Positions 33,266-44,218 of a stretch of DNA of 64,000 nucleotides are shown here, piece after piece; the first letter of the stretch is position 1; each line of letters starts with the position of its first letter. The stretch lies in assembly GCA_002049455.2 (NCBI GenBank), contig KV918950.1, positions 62,001 through 126,000 on the forward strand. Reading direction: 5' to 3'. The stretch is from Porphyra umbilicalis (Eukaryota; Rhodophyta; Bangiophyceae; Bangiales; Bangiaceae). The notes under the pieces are model-generated. The model made no database searches, was not told the DNA's origin, and was given only the letters and a program-made list of their open reading frames with translations. A program made the position numbers and the translations under genes.

Positions 33266-33628
33266 CTAGGCGAGCCCCTCCGTCAAAGACGCAACAGAGC
33301 GCTGATGTGCTCGTTGTCGCCGAGGAGCCGTTGACCCCCTGCCTACCCCCGTGAACCGCGACGTGTCCAGCACCCGTTGAACGGCTAAATGGGCCGCCTC
33401 GTCCGACAGCAGCTGATTGTTACGACGACGCACACCGACTCCACCATACCCTATGCGTGTGTCAGGGGTCTCCGGCACGCGCGCGGTCCTCTGTGCCAAC
33501 AAGGTCTTCGAGCCGGCCACAGCTCCCAATGTATCATAATACGCCACGGCATTCCACACGAAGCCCTCCAGATCATTCGCCGACAGGTCTTCGACTGACG
33601 ACCCGCTGGGCAACATCCCGCCAGACAA
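33266..33628 (-). CDS. Unrecognised coding-like frame
   Basis: About 120 codons with plausible protein composition (DLSANDLEGFVWNAVAYYD, then LSDEAAHLAVQRVLDTSRF). It lies upstream of, and co-oriented with, the cysteine-rich and Ulp1-like remnants and may be the N-terminal piece of the same decayed element. No family recognised. Confidence 0.3.
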   Translation of the reverse strand: MSGGMLPSGSSVEDLSANDLEGFVWNAVAYYDTLGAVAGSKTLLAQRTARVPETPDTRIGYGGVGVRRRNNQLLSDEAAHLAVQRVLDTSRFTGVGRGSTAPRRQRAHQRSVASLTEGLA

Positions 33629-33785
33629 TTATGTCCGGTCCGTCTCTGTCAAATCGGGCACCAACAGGGGAGCAATATTGGAGAGGAGGAAGGGCTTGAC
33701 AGCACAGTAGTGCAGGCCCCTCCAACGGGATGGTGGTGCCTGGCTCTGCAGGGCGGCGGTGCCGGCCGCGTGGGGCGGCGGTGGA

Positions 33786-33880
33786 GGCCGGGCAGGGTGG
33801 CGGTGGCGGACGGGCGGGGTGGCCGTGACGGCTGGGCGGGGTGGCGGTGGCGGCCGGGTGGGGTGGCGGTGGCGGCCGGG
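33786..33880. repeat. 22-bp G-rich minisatellite
   Basis: Four consecutive units of the type GGCCGGGTGGGGTGGCGGTGGC (33,786-33,873) plus a partial fifth. Runs of G in every unit give G-quadruplex potential on the plus strand. Confidence 0.75.
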
Positions 33881-33899
33881 AGGGTGCACGGAAAGGGCG

Positions 33900-34889
33900 A
33901 GCAGGCCCAATGCCGTGCAGGACGAGGGGGTGCGCAGACGCGGCATGCAGCGTGTGTGGGCCACCTGACGATCGTCGCTGAGGAGATTTGCAAGCGACGA
34001 GAAAGGGGTCGGACGACGGTCGATTTTCGGCTTACGTCATGCACCAGCCGATATATCATCGATAGCAGACCTGTCCACAACAATGCCCGCCCGTATCTCC
34101 AGGGGCAGATCACGCTTCATCCGGGCAGGGCCAGGCCGACCGGAAGCGTCGGATCACGCATACTGCACTCTGATTGGCTGCATGCCGTTTTTCCAGACGC
34201 AGGGGATCGTACAAACGGCGATTTGAGCTCATATGGGCGCCTGTTGATTGGTTTAATCGGCGTTTGTAGAAGCGACAAACCGGACTGGGGGCCTTCCTTT
34301 ACGAAGGGGCGCCGCAACAGCGTCTACCAGCGTGGCACACGTGGTGTCGTGCTAGCACGTCACAGACACGCGCTTTTCATTGGCTGCCGAGCTTGTGCGA
34401 TGAGGCGGATCACGCAGCAAGACACACCAAGCCGCAACACGAAGGCGTGATGTTTCCCGCGTTGATACCCGTACAGTCCATCCCCTGGGGCGGCCAACCG
34501 CCGCCCCAAAATCCCTCTTGCGTTGCTGCCACGAGCAGCCAGTCCACACTCGCCGGCGCACCCGTACGCCTAACACCCGCAGCGGGGCACCGCTAGGGCT
34601 CGCAGATACTCCGCCCCACCAGACTACCCCCTTGCGCTGTCTTGCCCGGTGCGGAGCTGACGCTACCGCCGCCAGCAGATCGCACCGTACACGCACTTTT
34701 GCCCACGCGGCACCACTGGGGTGCCGTACACTGCTGCTATATCAGCAGGTGGCTGTCCCCCCCCCCTGCCATTCCCCACAGCTTTTCCAATCCACTCACA
34801 CACACAAACAAACACACGCACACGCACGCATACGCCGCGCGCCAGCACAGGTGGTCAGCGTACTGCCGCCTTCCTGCCAGACTCAACCA
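33900..34889. other. No gene recognised
   Basis: Moderate GC with short frames and no family resemblance. A CA-rich stretch (cacacacaaacaaacacacgcacacg) lies near 34,798-34,825. Confidence 0.35.
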
Positions 34890-35620
34890 GGGATTCTTAT
34901 GGATATATCCCCGAGGATTGTATCCGTGCAGTATATCCGTGTCCACTTCGGATACGAGCCGGGGACGCATATCCAAAATGCATTCTGAGAAAAAGAGGAG
35001 AGGATATATCTATCCTGTCCGACAGAAATTGCCAGATTATATCGGATCCGTATCCCAGATATGAGAGGCAGGATACAGGGATATATATGGTTATGAGACC
35101 CTCGGCATCTGGAAAGTTCTAGTTTAACGCAGTCGACCTCTCTTTTCGCGTGCCGCCAATCGGGGGATTAAAGTCGCAATATTTCGCCGCGACAAGCGGC
35201 GATCCAGCCCGACCCGGGTGGAACCGTTCAATCATGCGACACGATCCGAATGCGTTGTTGTCAGAGTGTGACACGAGATTTAGAACGGTCATTATCACGT
35301 CCGTTTACACGAACGGCGGGTAACCACGTCGACGGCGCCCGTTGGGGAGTTGAAATCAAGTGTGGATCTCAAGTCGTACTGACGTCCATTTAGCACGCGA
35401 ATAACGGCTGGATGACGTTCTTCTTAGGCTCTAATTGAGCTGTCTGTCGGACGTGGGGGATTATATTCGGATCCAGTAATCGTAGCCGGATACGAATATA
35501 ATCTACGCAAACATCCGGTTCCGAAAGCAGATATCCTGATCCGTATCTCAGCTGAGGGAGTTATCCGTCATCAGATACGGAGGATCGGCGTGTATCCGTA
35601 TCCTATTACGGCCCAAAGAA
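34890..35620. repeat. AT-richer islands with tatccg/cggata motifs
   Basis: Two clusters (34,895-35,090 and 35,460-35,610) are full of ggatat, tatccg and ggatacgg motifs in both orientations, including ggatccgtatcc-type palindromes. They stand out from the GC-rich surroundings. They resemble the gggtat-rich island at 1,290-1,830 in style but not in motif. The 35,120-35,455 spacer shows nothing. Confidence 0.45.
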
Positions 35621-36246
35621 CATATCCTGACAACCCCTGGACCCAACCCAACCGACCGACCGCCCGCGGTGCCGCCGTCCGGGTGCTCGGGCTACAGCAG
35701 CCTTCCAAAGCGGCTTTCGGGGAGGTACCCGCTCCTGCCGTCTGTGCCGCCCCGGCATGGTCCCTGGATGCCGGCGACGGGCCCCCCGTGCTGACGCAGG
35801 CAGTGGGGGCGCTCGAGAGGGCGCTCGGGGTGCTGCACAAGGCCGGCGCGGCCACCGTCGGACCTGCCGTGCAAAAGATCTCTGACGCAAAGGTGCTGCT
35901 GGTGGGGCTAATGGCGCCCGAAAAGGGGCGCGCCCCCGCTCTCGCCCCCGCCATCCGCCAGTGCTCAAAGGACGGGTGCATTCCCACGAAGCCGCCCCCC
36001 AACAAGAAGGCACAGGAGGCGTCTCCTTTTGCGGCGGTCGGGGCGGCGCCCGCTGCAGCCGCCAGTGCCACCGAGGCGACGCTGGGCGGCGGCGACGGGC
36101 TGTTGCTGGCGGTAGCGGTGGCGGCGCTAGAGGAGGCGCTCTGGGTGCTGGACGCGGCTGGCGTGGCCGGCGTGGGGCCTTCCGTGCAGATGATCTCCGA
36201 CGCAAAGGTGCTGCTTGTGGGGCTGGTGAAGCTGGGCGGTATGTAG
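35590..36246 (+). CDS. Ala-rich frame with internal duplication, uncertain strand
   Basis: The plus frame has two similar segments: VGALERALGVLHKAG...KISDAKVLLVGL near residues 70-107 and VAALEEALWVLDAAG...MISDAKVLLVGL near 175-215. The DNA is duplicated (about 35,795-35,910 and 36,110-36,225), so the minus frame shows a matching Ser/Thr/Ala repeat (TSSTFASEI). The plus version gives amphipathic helices and is slightly more protein-like. No ATG with clear context and no family recognised. Confidence 0.25.
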   Translation: MYPYPITAQRTYPDNPWTQPNRPTARGAAVRVLGLQQPSKAAFGEVPAPAVCAAPAWSLDAGDGPPVLTQAVGALERALGVLHKAGAATVGPAVQKISDAKVLLVGLMAPEKGRAPALAPAIRQCSKDGCIPTKPPPNKKAQEASPFAAVGAAPAAAASATEATLGGGDGLLLAVAVAALEEALWVLDAAGVAGVGPSVQMISDAKVLLVGLVKLGGM

Positions 36247-36249
36247 GGG

Positions 36250-39200
36250 TGCCAGCCGGCGGCAGCTGCGGCCGCTGACCCTGCGTCTTGGCCACTGCCA
36301 CGCGGGGGGTGCAGCGGCGGGGGGGGGTGGGCGTGGAGCCGCCCAGACTCGTTGTTCAGGAGGCTACTCGAATCCCAGTCCCCCCCCCCATTGGTGGGTC
36401 CTTTTTGTTTCTTTGTTTTGGGAAAATACAATGTGCACTCCCGACACTGTCATTGCGCCATGCTCTGACGCGGCCGACCTCGGGCGTGCCCCGCAAAGTG
36501 GTGCTCTAACCGGGGTTCAAGAAAACGCCCAAATTCGGTGCAATCCGTTGCGGACAGGTTTGTGGACCCCCTCTCAAGGCATCACACGCCCAGCTTTCCC
36601 CCCCGCATTCTCTTCTGCGCTTCCACATCATTGTTTCGGGCGACCGCAGCCGTGCGGACGCGTACGGTGAGAAGCGCCATGCCAAGGGCTACAGCCCTCT
36701 GAAGCGCTGCAGACTGCGGTCTCCCGAAAGGCACGGTCCCGTAGGCCTCAAAACAGATGTCTTAGGGGCCCCACAACACGATGCAGAATCCACGAACGAA
36801 TGTATCGGGCTTTGTGGGAATGCGTGCCGCACAAAAATCTCCCGAATAGGCGTCCTTATCTGACCAAGAAAATTGACCAGACCAGGTCAGCCGACCAATG
36901 GCCTGAGAAAGGTTGGCCAGCTGCTGCCTCTTCATTGGCTGACCTGCGGGTCGTTGTGCCTACCGAAGCCCTGAAGATATACTGGGAGTGTACGCAATCA
37001 TGGAGAGTGTGACAAATCACGGGGCCCCCTTACAGCGGCGATTCCGATGTGGTCGAGCGAGATTTCTTGGACTTTGGACTGAACGGAGCGCTTCAACAGG
37101 CTCTTTACAAGAATGAAAAGAGACACAAGTCACCATGATCGTCAATGTGAGTCGGCCGCTGCGGGTGGCGGGGGCGCTCGCCCTCGCGCCGCTCGTCGAG
37201 CGGTGGCTCGTGCGGCCGGCGCGGGCGGCGATGGAGCGGGCCCGGGGGGGGGGGCCGCCGGCATGGGGGCGTGTGTGTGTGTGTGTGTGTGTGCGTGGGT
37301 GGGTGGAGGTGTGGCTGGGGATTGGGAGGGCGGTAGATCGGCGGGGAGGACCTGCTGAGGGGCGGAAGGGCAGAGACAGTTGATTGTCAGAGGTGGGATT
37401 TTCCGCTGTGGGCGGTCGTGTGGGGGTGGCAGCAGCGGCACGGCCTCAGTGCGTCCGATGGTTGTCGGTGGAGGGGCGTGGCGGGCTTGGCTTTGGTAGT
37501 AGCAGCAGAAGCGCTCTGCTTTTGTGCATGATCGCGATGGGGGTTTCGCCTGCGTCGACGAGCATCCGCTTGACGCTGATCACTCGCTCTCCCGCAGGGA
37601 CTGCACAGCTGCACAGACGACCCGCGTCGTGGGGCCATCCTGCTACCAGCCCACACCCAGTACAGCCCATTTTTTCCCGGCCCTCTGGCTCCGAGGCCGT
37701 GAGGTAGAGTGAGGGAATGGGCTTCCTTATTTTGCCTGGCAGGTCTTCGTCCATGCTTCTCTGTACGACAAAGAAATAGAATAATACCCCTTTCCTGCCA
37801 CTCTCGACCAATCGAAAGGCTAACTCACGATCCAGAAGACCACCCTCAACTGGGAGTGAGCCGTGCCCCCTCGTCCCGCCAGCAAGCGGCACCGCAGACC
37901 GCCGACAGTCTGACGGCGACGGCGGCGAAGCGTCGCGGCGCTGGCGCCGCGGGTCGGCAAAGGGACATGGAATTGTGCCAACCAACTCGTAGTGTGGCAG
38001 GCCACTCGCTTTCTGGGGATGGCTCGAATCCTGCATGCTCTTGAGGAACGATCTCGCAGTAGAGAATCGCCAACAAGCGCCAAGCAAGAAAAAAACACAT
38101 TGGGAGAATGCCCCTGAGTTGCTTGTTTATCTGTCAAAGAGGTAGCAAAAACCTACCAGGCACAGTCGTGTCGCGGCCGTCGATGTCCGTCTCGCGTCTT
38201 GCTATCTGAGGAAGCACAATCGGTGGTATTCATGACAACTGTCGGCCGGCGACTCTAAAGTCAGCTCCCGCGGGTTGATCGCGCTCCAGCACCGCTTGAA
38301 ACTCATGAAGTTCTCCATCTCCGTAGCCCAGGAGAGGTAGGGGTCAACGTCGCGCTTCGGTACCCGGAGAACCCCATCCCCGCCCATCTTGCCGCCCGGT
38401 TTGTCTTGTCCACCGAGCTCCGCGACTTGACCGCCGCTTCCTTGTCGCCCGAAGGAAAGACGCCCCCCCCAAGCCCCGCAGCTTAAACGCCGCGCACGCA
38501 CCTCGCGAGGAGATGCCCTTACCGCGCGCCCCGCGACTTGACCGCCGCGTCCCCCCCCCCGGGGGTGCCCAGCCCCAAGGCACACCCATGAAGACCACCA
38601 CGGGGACCTGGGCCCATAACCTGTTGGATCCCTGAGAGAGGTAGCCACCGCGCGCACACCTTCGTAACGACATACGTCCGCCCCCGCTCGTCAGCGGGTC
38701 GGAGTGGGGAGCCAAAGTCTCTACCGAGCGTTTTGGGCTACCTCGCCCCTCCTTACGCCCCTGTTGTACCGGCGCTGCTCGCACCTGCCCCCAGCGCACC
38801 AGCCCCCGCCGGCGCACAGAGCTCCCCGTCCGGGCACCCCCGTGCCCCCGCACGCTCTCCCCACGTGCTCCCCCGCGCTCCCGAGCCTGGTCCGACGCAC
38901 GCCCTCCCCGCGTGCTCCCCCCCCCGCGCCGTCGCACCCGAGCCGGCTCATCCCGTGCCCGCGTGCCCGTGCGCCACGTAGTGCCGATATGGCGGTAGCC
39001 GCCAGGAGGCTTCCCCCCCCTGGGGCTCAAATCCGTCCCTGATCGTGTCGTGTCAGCCAGCCAATGAATCGCCGGGATCCCGTTTCTTGGACCATCCGTG
39101 ACCAATCAATTGACTTGCCCTTGTAAGCCGCGAATGCCAGGGCAGAGGCGAACCCACTGGGGCATGCCCCAAAGGGGCAAAGCGTGACGCCAGACCACGC

Positions 39201-39400
39201 CCGAGGGGGCAAGACGGGACGCCAGACCACGTTCCGCCTCCCCCGCCGCGCCGCATCGCGGCGCGCTTGTCTCCGCGCCTCCACGCGGCGCGTCCCTTTG
39301 GCCGCACCCGCCGCGCCCCCGCGCGCCGCAGCCCCAGCCGCGTCCCCACGCGGCCTGCCCCCCGCGTGCCACTGTATTGCTCATGCAGTGTCACGCGGGG
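36250..39400. other. No firm gene; simple repeats
   Basis: A GT dinucleotide run lies at about 37,268-37,290. An ATG at 37,135 (CACCATGATCGTCAAT followed by GTGAGT) could be a tiny first exon with a splice donor, but nothing downstream confirms it. 38,400-38,620 and 38,750-39,400 are GC-rich low complexity with homopolymer C runs near 38,549. Confidence 0.3.
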
Positions 39401-39420
39401 TTCCGCCGCACCTAAGCCGA

Positions 39421-39880
39421 AGCGGCAGTCGTGGCGGGCATAGAGGCCCCCGCGTCAGGTGTGGCCGGCCCCGGGCCGGGCGCCCCGTCCCCGCCTTGCG
39501 TGCGGCCGCCGTCTGGCCCTGGCGCCAACATATCCCATTCGTTGAGACCCCTGAGAACAGGAATCTTTTTGTCTGGCGATAGCTCGGCCGCATCAACAGC
39601 TTTTTGCAAGAGGATTTCTTGTGCGCAATAGAAGCCCACTCGACATCCTTGTTCCAGAAAATGGAACACATTGGCACTCGGGAAGCGTCTCAACGTCGTG
39701 CCTGAACTCAACACCACACTGACTCTGAGAGCTTTTTGCTGTCCCTACCCGACAAGAAAACACGCCAACAAGGGATTTGACCTCCAGCCGATGTCCTTAT
39801 ATCCTATCAAGTCGTACTGGCCTGTGGTGGCGGTATTCCAGCTGGTATGAAGGTCTGCAGCGGCCCGCCCAGATGGTCGT
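39421..39880 (-). pseudogene. Conserved-looking coding fragment, one stop
   Basis: A single minus frame from about 39,880 to 39,421 reads LHTSWNTATTGQYDLIGYKD, then IGWRSNPLLACFLVG, a TAG at 39,744-39,746, then GQQKALRVSVVLSSGTTLRR, FPSANVFHFLEQGCRVGFYC and AQEILLQKAVDAAELSPDKK, followed by a Gly/Pro/Ala tail. The residue pattern is that of a folded globular protein and is the best non-transposon-looking stretch in the window. I cannot name the family. Either the TAG is a nonsense mutation or a short intron (a CTCTCAG acceptor lies just before AGTCAGTG) removes it. The frame upstream fades by about 39,900. Confidence 0.4.
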
Positions 39881-40123
39881 AGCAAAGAAGCGCAGAGAAT
39901 CTTGCAACGCTTGAAAATCGTTCATCCGAACCGTGGGGCTACTTTGAAGATTTCTTGATCCGCCGAGTGCTCGTTTTTGATCGGAGCTCTGGCTCGGCGA
40001 GCCTTGACACTCAGTCGCTGCGCGCACGGTTTTTATGTGCCACAGCCCTGCGTAGTGGCGGCTGCTGTGGCCGACTGAACTCTATTGCTGCGCCATGTTA
40101 TGGAGAGTGGTTATGAAGAGTGG

Positions 40124-41221
40124 TTATAACGAGTGGTTATGACGAGTGGGTATGACGAGTGGGGGGCGGTGGGAGGCGGCGACCGCGGAAAAGGGGGGGA
40201 GGATGAGGGGGGACCTGGAAAAACATCGGGGGGGGGGGGGGGTGGGGGGCGGGGGTGGGGGGGGGGCGTCGGCGTGCGCGTGGCGGAGACTGAAAGCAAA
40301 TGGGACACGAGCGTCAAACGACAAAAAAACCCATGTACTCGGGGGCGGCGCGGCAGACCCGCGGGGATGCCGCCACCTCGGGGCGTCGACCACCGCACGG
40401 TCGGCGCGGGACGTGGTCGGCGCGCAACGGCGGCGGCGGTGCGCGGAGCGCCGCGCGCCGCCGCGCGCGCGGCACGGCCCGCCGGCGCACGGTGCGCGCT
40501 GCCGCCCGCCCCTGTCACGGCGCCCGCCATGAGGAACCCAATTGTCGGCCGCCGCGATGGCGACCGCCGCCGCGCCGGCCGCCACCGCCACCCCCCATCG
40601 CCGCCCCGTGCGCGCCCCCACCCCCACCCACCACCCACCGCCGGTGCGACCACCCGTGGACGCGCGCGCCGGCGCCGGCTTCCGCCGCAACACGGGCGCG
40701 CGGCGGACCGCGCCACGGCCGCGGGGACCGCATCGCACGTTCGGGAACGTCCCGACGCCACCCAGCGCCGGGCGGTTCACGCGCCCCCGCACGGCAGCGG
40801 CAGCGGCGGCTGGAGGGCAGAGGCTACCACCCCCCGCGCCGCCGGGGCTGCAGTCACCCCGCTGCCCCCCCCCAAGCCCTCCCTCTTTCACTGATTGACC
40901 ACATGGTCGCGCAGAACGGCGGTGGAAGAACCTTCCCCCCCCCTCCCATCCCCCCGCCAGCCCACCGGCGCGTCCGCCGGCGGCCCGAGTTGCCGATTCT
41001 GCCGCGCGTGCGAGTCCCGCCCGTGTTGGTGGTTGGCCCGGATGGTTACCTGCATGGACGCGCCGATTTAGTCGAATGAAGGGGATCGGGGGGCGCCCGT
41101 CCACCGCCGCCGCGACGCGCGTCGCCGCCGCCCAGGGCGTGGCGCCGCTGCGCGAGGATGGCGCAAGAAGGGGGAGGAGGACGAGGACGCGGAGTGAAGG
41201 CGACTTGGTCTGTGTGATCAT
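40124..41221. other. GC-rich tract with frames on both strands
   Basis: Long frames exist on both strands. The minus one starts at an ATG at 41,221 with a signal- or transit-peptide-like start (LRVLVLLPLLAPSS) before turning low-complexity; the plus one ends with RVPPVLVVGPDGYLHGRADL and a stop at 41,077-41,079. Neither can be chosen from sequence alone. A G15 run occupies 40,228-40,242 within a G-rich stretch to about 40,270. Confidence 0.3.
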
Positions 41222-41267
41222 GCATTGATCTGGGCGTCGACAGAGAGATGTCTTCAGTGAATGATAG

Positions 41268-41982
41268 TTCCCTGGCCTTTAGAACAGGGTGCTCTCAAAG
41301 TGTAGTGATGCACACATATACTTAGATAACGGGACTTGCTCTCCGTTTCAGAGGTGGTAGTCTGCAGTCGTGTCCTCAGAGATCTGAGGGCGTGTCAGCG
41401 TTGGAAGGGTCGCGATGACGCTAAAATTGAATGGAGTTACGTGGCTGAGAAGGACTCTCCTGCCACAAGGGTCACAGAGCCCGGACGGCATCTGCCCTTC
41501 TGCCCCCCCCCACCGCCCCGAGTGGCGCACGGCGACCGCGCGCAGCGACTTCCGGCGTTCGACGCGCCCACGATGACCCGCGAGTGATCACTCCTGCGCG
41601 CCGACTTCTGTTGCAACAGCGCGTCGGCGGTTGCTGACGCCCCCTAGTGGCGCGGTTGGAGGCACCCCATCGCGCGGCGAATAGGCCCATCCGCCCGCCC
41701 ATGCGCCGTGTCGGCCGCCCGGCCCGCCGTGCGCAGGTGCGCTGCGCGGCGGAGTGACGGCCTCTCCTGTGGGCCTCGCGCGACGCCGGCGGGCCGCCGC
41801 CGCCGCGGTGGCGGCGGCGGCACCCCTTTCCGCGCCCCACATTCTCCCCACCACGGCAGCGTGGCTGTACGTGCCCCCGTGCGCGCTCGCGGCTATGAAG
41901 CCGGCCGGCGTGCTCGGTGTCGATGCGTCGCCGAGCGCGCCACCGCCCTGAAGGCCAGGGTATTGCACGCACGTGCCTGGAG
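41268..41982 (+). repeat. Repeat family copy A
   Basis: About 715 bp. The family begins TTCCCTGGCCTTTAG-ACAGGG, passes through cctcaggGATctgaggg (a perfect small hairpin in most copies) and a GC-rich 3' half, and ends ..ggccagggtattgcacgcacgtgcctgg. Flanking bases differ between copies at both ends, so these are element boundaries. No TG..CA ends, clear terminal inverted repeats or coding capacity. Long frames in the 3' half are compositional. Confidence 0.8.
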
Positions 41983-41988
41983 ATTTTA

Positions 41989-43321
41989 GAGCGTCCCCAC
42001 CAAGGGATCCAAACACCCAAACGCCTAAAATTGGCACGGTTTTGCCAAACGGGCAATGGTGGCTGGGATGCGATCCAAATAGGATTTAGAGGGGATAACT
42101 ATGGTTGGAATAATGCACGTGAAACTTTCACTGTATCAGTGCACACAATGGATCGGCAGACTATAATTATGCAACATGTGCACCACGTGTTGGTAGTTGC
42201 TATCCATTTACTCATGCAAAGATGAAGTCAAGTACTATATATGAAAGTCGGCGCTGAGAGAGGGGGGGCGGGGGCGTCGGGGGTGGGAGTTGTCCGGGTG
42301 TGGCGGGCTGGGTGGCCTGGACGTGGGGGGGAGTAGGCCCCTGTTGTGCGCCCCGCTCTTATGTGGAGGGGGAAGGTAGGCGGTGAGCGACGGCCGCGCA
42401 CGAGTACTGTGCATCTGGGAGGGGGGTCCTGGCAGGCGGTGGGCAGTGTGGCGTGCGGGGCAGGCACGGTCGCCCGGCGGGAGCTGTGCCCGCAGGCCCC
42501 CCCAGTGCTTCAGCCACGACGCGCTTTGGCGACACAGCCAGTGCCGCCGCCCACCGCAAAATGGGTGCCTGGCATCGCCCGCAGCGCCGCCCCCCCCAGC
42601 GAAACGGCTGCCTGGCATAGAGTGCAGCTCCCCCTTCTCCCGGGAAACGGCTGTCTGGCATTGCCCGCAGCGCCACCGTACGCTCGCGCCATTGCCGGTG
42701 ACAAGGTAGATCGCCAGGCGAAACGGTCGGAGTACATTTGGATATATGTTGAAACGTGGAACGCATAAGTCTTTCACAAATACATAGTAGAACTATACTG
42801 TCAGCCATATCATAATTATACTGATTTGAACCCTTCAGAAAACACCGTAAACTTGCAACCCTGGATCCAAAACTAGGGTGGAACGGTCCAAAAGCAGGCC
42901 ATCCTCACATATTCTAGTCGCCTAATCGACCTCGTGTCCATGACATCTTCAACGGCAGAGCCAGTCCAAACGGGCCCGTTAGGAGGCGCGCCACTCCGAA
43001 CAAACCTGTTTGGATGCGCCCCCAACAGTTTGGCCATCCCCTGATTCCATTTTGAGCCAACCTTCGCCAATGGAACGCGTGACCCGTGGCATGCAAACAG
43101 TGATATGGCGATCGGCCATCCACCGAGATTCTTTGTCGCGCATTCGTGGACGGTCTGTCGGCCACGAAAGAGGCCCGCCCATAGTGAGCATCAAGGGGAG
43201 CCCAAGATTGAGACGTGACCTTTTTGGTTTGGATCGACGTTTGGAGAGCCAGTGACAGGGCCACACGTTGGGCACTCGTGACGTTTGGCTTTGGCTTTTG
43301 GCTCCATTGGTGGAGAGGCTC
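41989..43321. mobile_element. Non-autonomous PIF/Harbinger-type element
   Basis: 5' end GAGCGTCCCCACCAAGGGAT and inverted 3' end GAGCCTCTCCACCAATGGAG (16 of 20 match) are flanked by TTA on both sides (41,986-41,988 and 43,322-43,324), the 3-bp target of PIF/Harbinger elements. Length 1,333 bp. No transposase. A 42-bp minisatellite lies inside (42,559-42,684). The ends share GAGCNTYCCCACCAA with the termini at 12,315 and 27,518, so several subfamilies of one lineage are present. Confidence 0.75.
42559..42684. repeat. 42-bp minisatellite, three units
   Basis: Three diverged units each carrying a core of the type gaaacggctgcctggcat, starting near 42,559, 42,601 and 42,643. Confidence 0.6.
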
Positions 43322-43432
43322 TTAGCATGTCAAGAGCGCTTGCGTGGTGCCTGCGCTTCAATTCTGATGCGCGGCGCTTCCGGCACCGAAGATCCTTGGA
43401 TGGTCGCGCGAGCATCGCGTGATGATCTCATG

Positions 43433-43823
43433 TTCCCTGGCCTTGAGGACAGGGTGCTCTCAAAGTGTAGTGATGCACATATATACTTAGATAACGGGAC
43501 TTGCTCTCCGTTTTAGAGCTGGCAGTCTGCATTCCTGTCCTCAGGGATCTGAGGGCGTGTCAGTGTTGGAAGGGTCTCGATGACGCTAAAAGCGAATGGA
43601 TTAACGTGGCTGAGAAGGACTGTCCTGCAACATGGGTCACTGGGCCCGGACGGCGCCTGCCCCCGTGCCCCCTCTACCGCCTCCAGTTGCGCACGGTGAC
43701 CGCGCGCAGCGACTTCCGGGGCTTGACGCGCCCACCATGACTCGCGGGTGATCGTGCCTGCGCGCCGTCTTCTGTTGCGGCGGCGCATCGGCGGTTTCTG
43801 ACGCCATCTAGTGGCGCTGTTAC
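43433..43823 (+). repeat. Repeat family copy B (left part, split)
   Basis: Begins ttccctggccttgaggacaggg and runs to ..ccatctagtggcgctGTTAC. The remainder of the same copy is at 53,899-54,290. GTTAC (43,819-43,823) is the target duplication of the gypsy element inserted here. Confidence 0.85.
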
Positions 43824-44218
43824 TGCGGTATTAATAAGGTTAGTTAAATTACCAGTGTACTGAGACCGACCGTAGCCAAGCAATAAAGCGAGTTCTATCG
43901 CCGTCGCGGCGAGGAAGAAATACTTTTTGTTGAAGGGCATCCGATGGGGAGCCGGGTGGTGCCCACGACGGCGACCCAGGACCCACGGTGATTTAATACG
44001 AACGAGGGCACCGGTCGATCGACCGCCGGATCAAAAGCGATCGTAATGAGTGCCGGCAAACAGACAAGACAGGCAAGCAAACAAACAATAAAAAATGAAC
44101 AATGCCAAAGTATCCACTAAAGGGCGTGCCACAGACCAATTCCCACAATACATGGGCTTTGGCCTGTCAAGGAGGCTACTCGTGGTCAATTGCCAATTGG
44201 GAGCGGAGATATGCTACA
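43824..44218 (-). repeat. 3' LTR of the gypsy element
   Basis: On the minus strand it begins TGTAGCATATCTCCGCTCCC and ends TATTAATACCGCA. On the plus strand it contains aataaa-type motifs (43,888; 44,086). Confidence 0.85.

Noticed and set aside
37135-37383. ATG in good context with a following GTGAGT donor
   Set aside because: Only five codons precede the donor and no downstream exon could be recognised; the open frame runs into a GT repeat.
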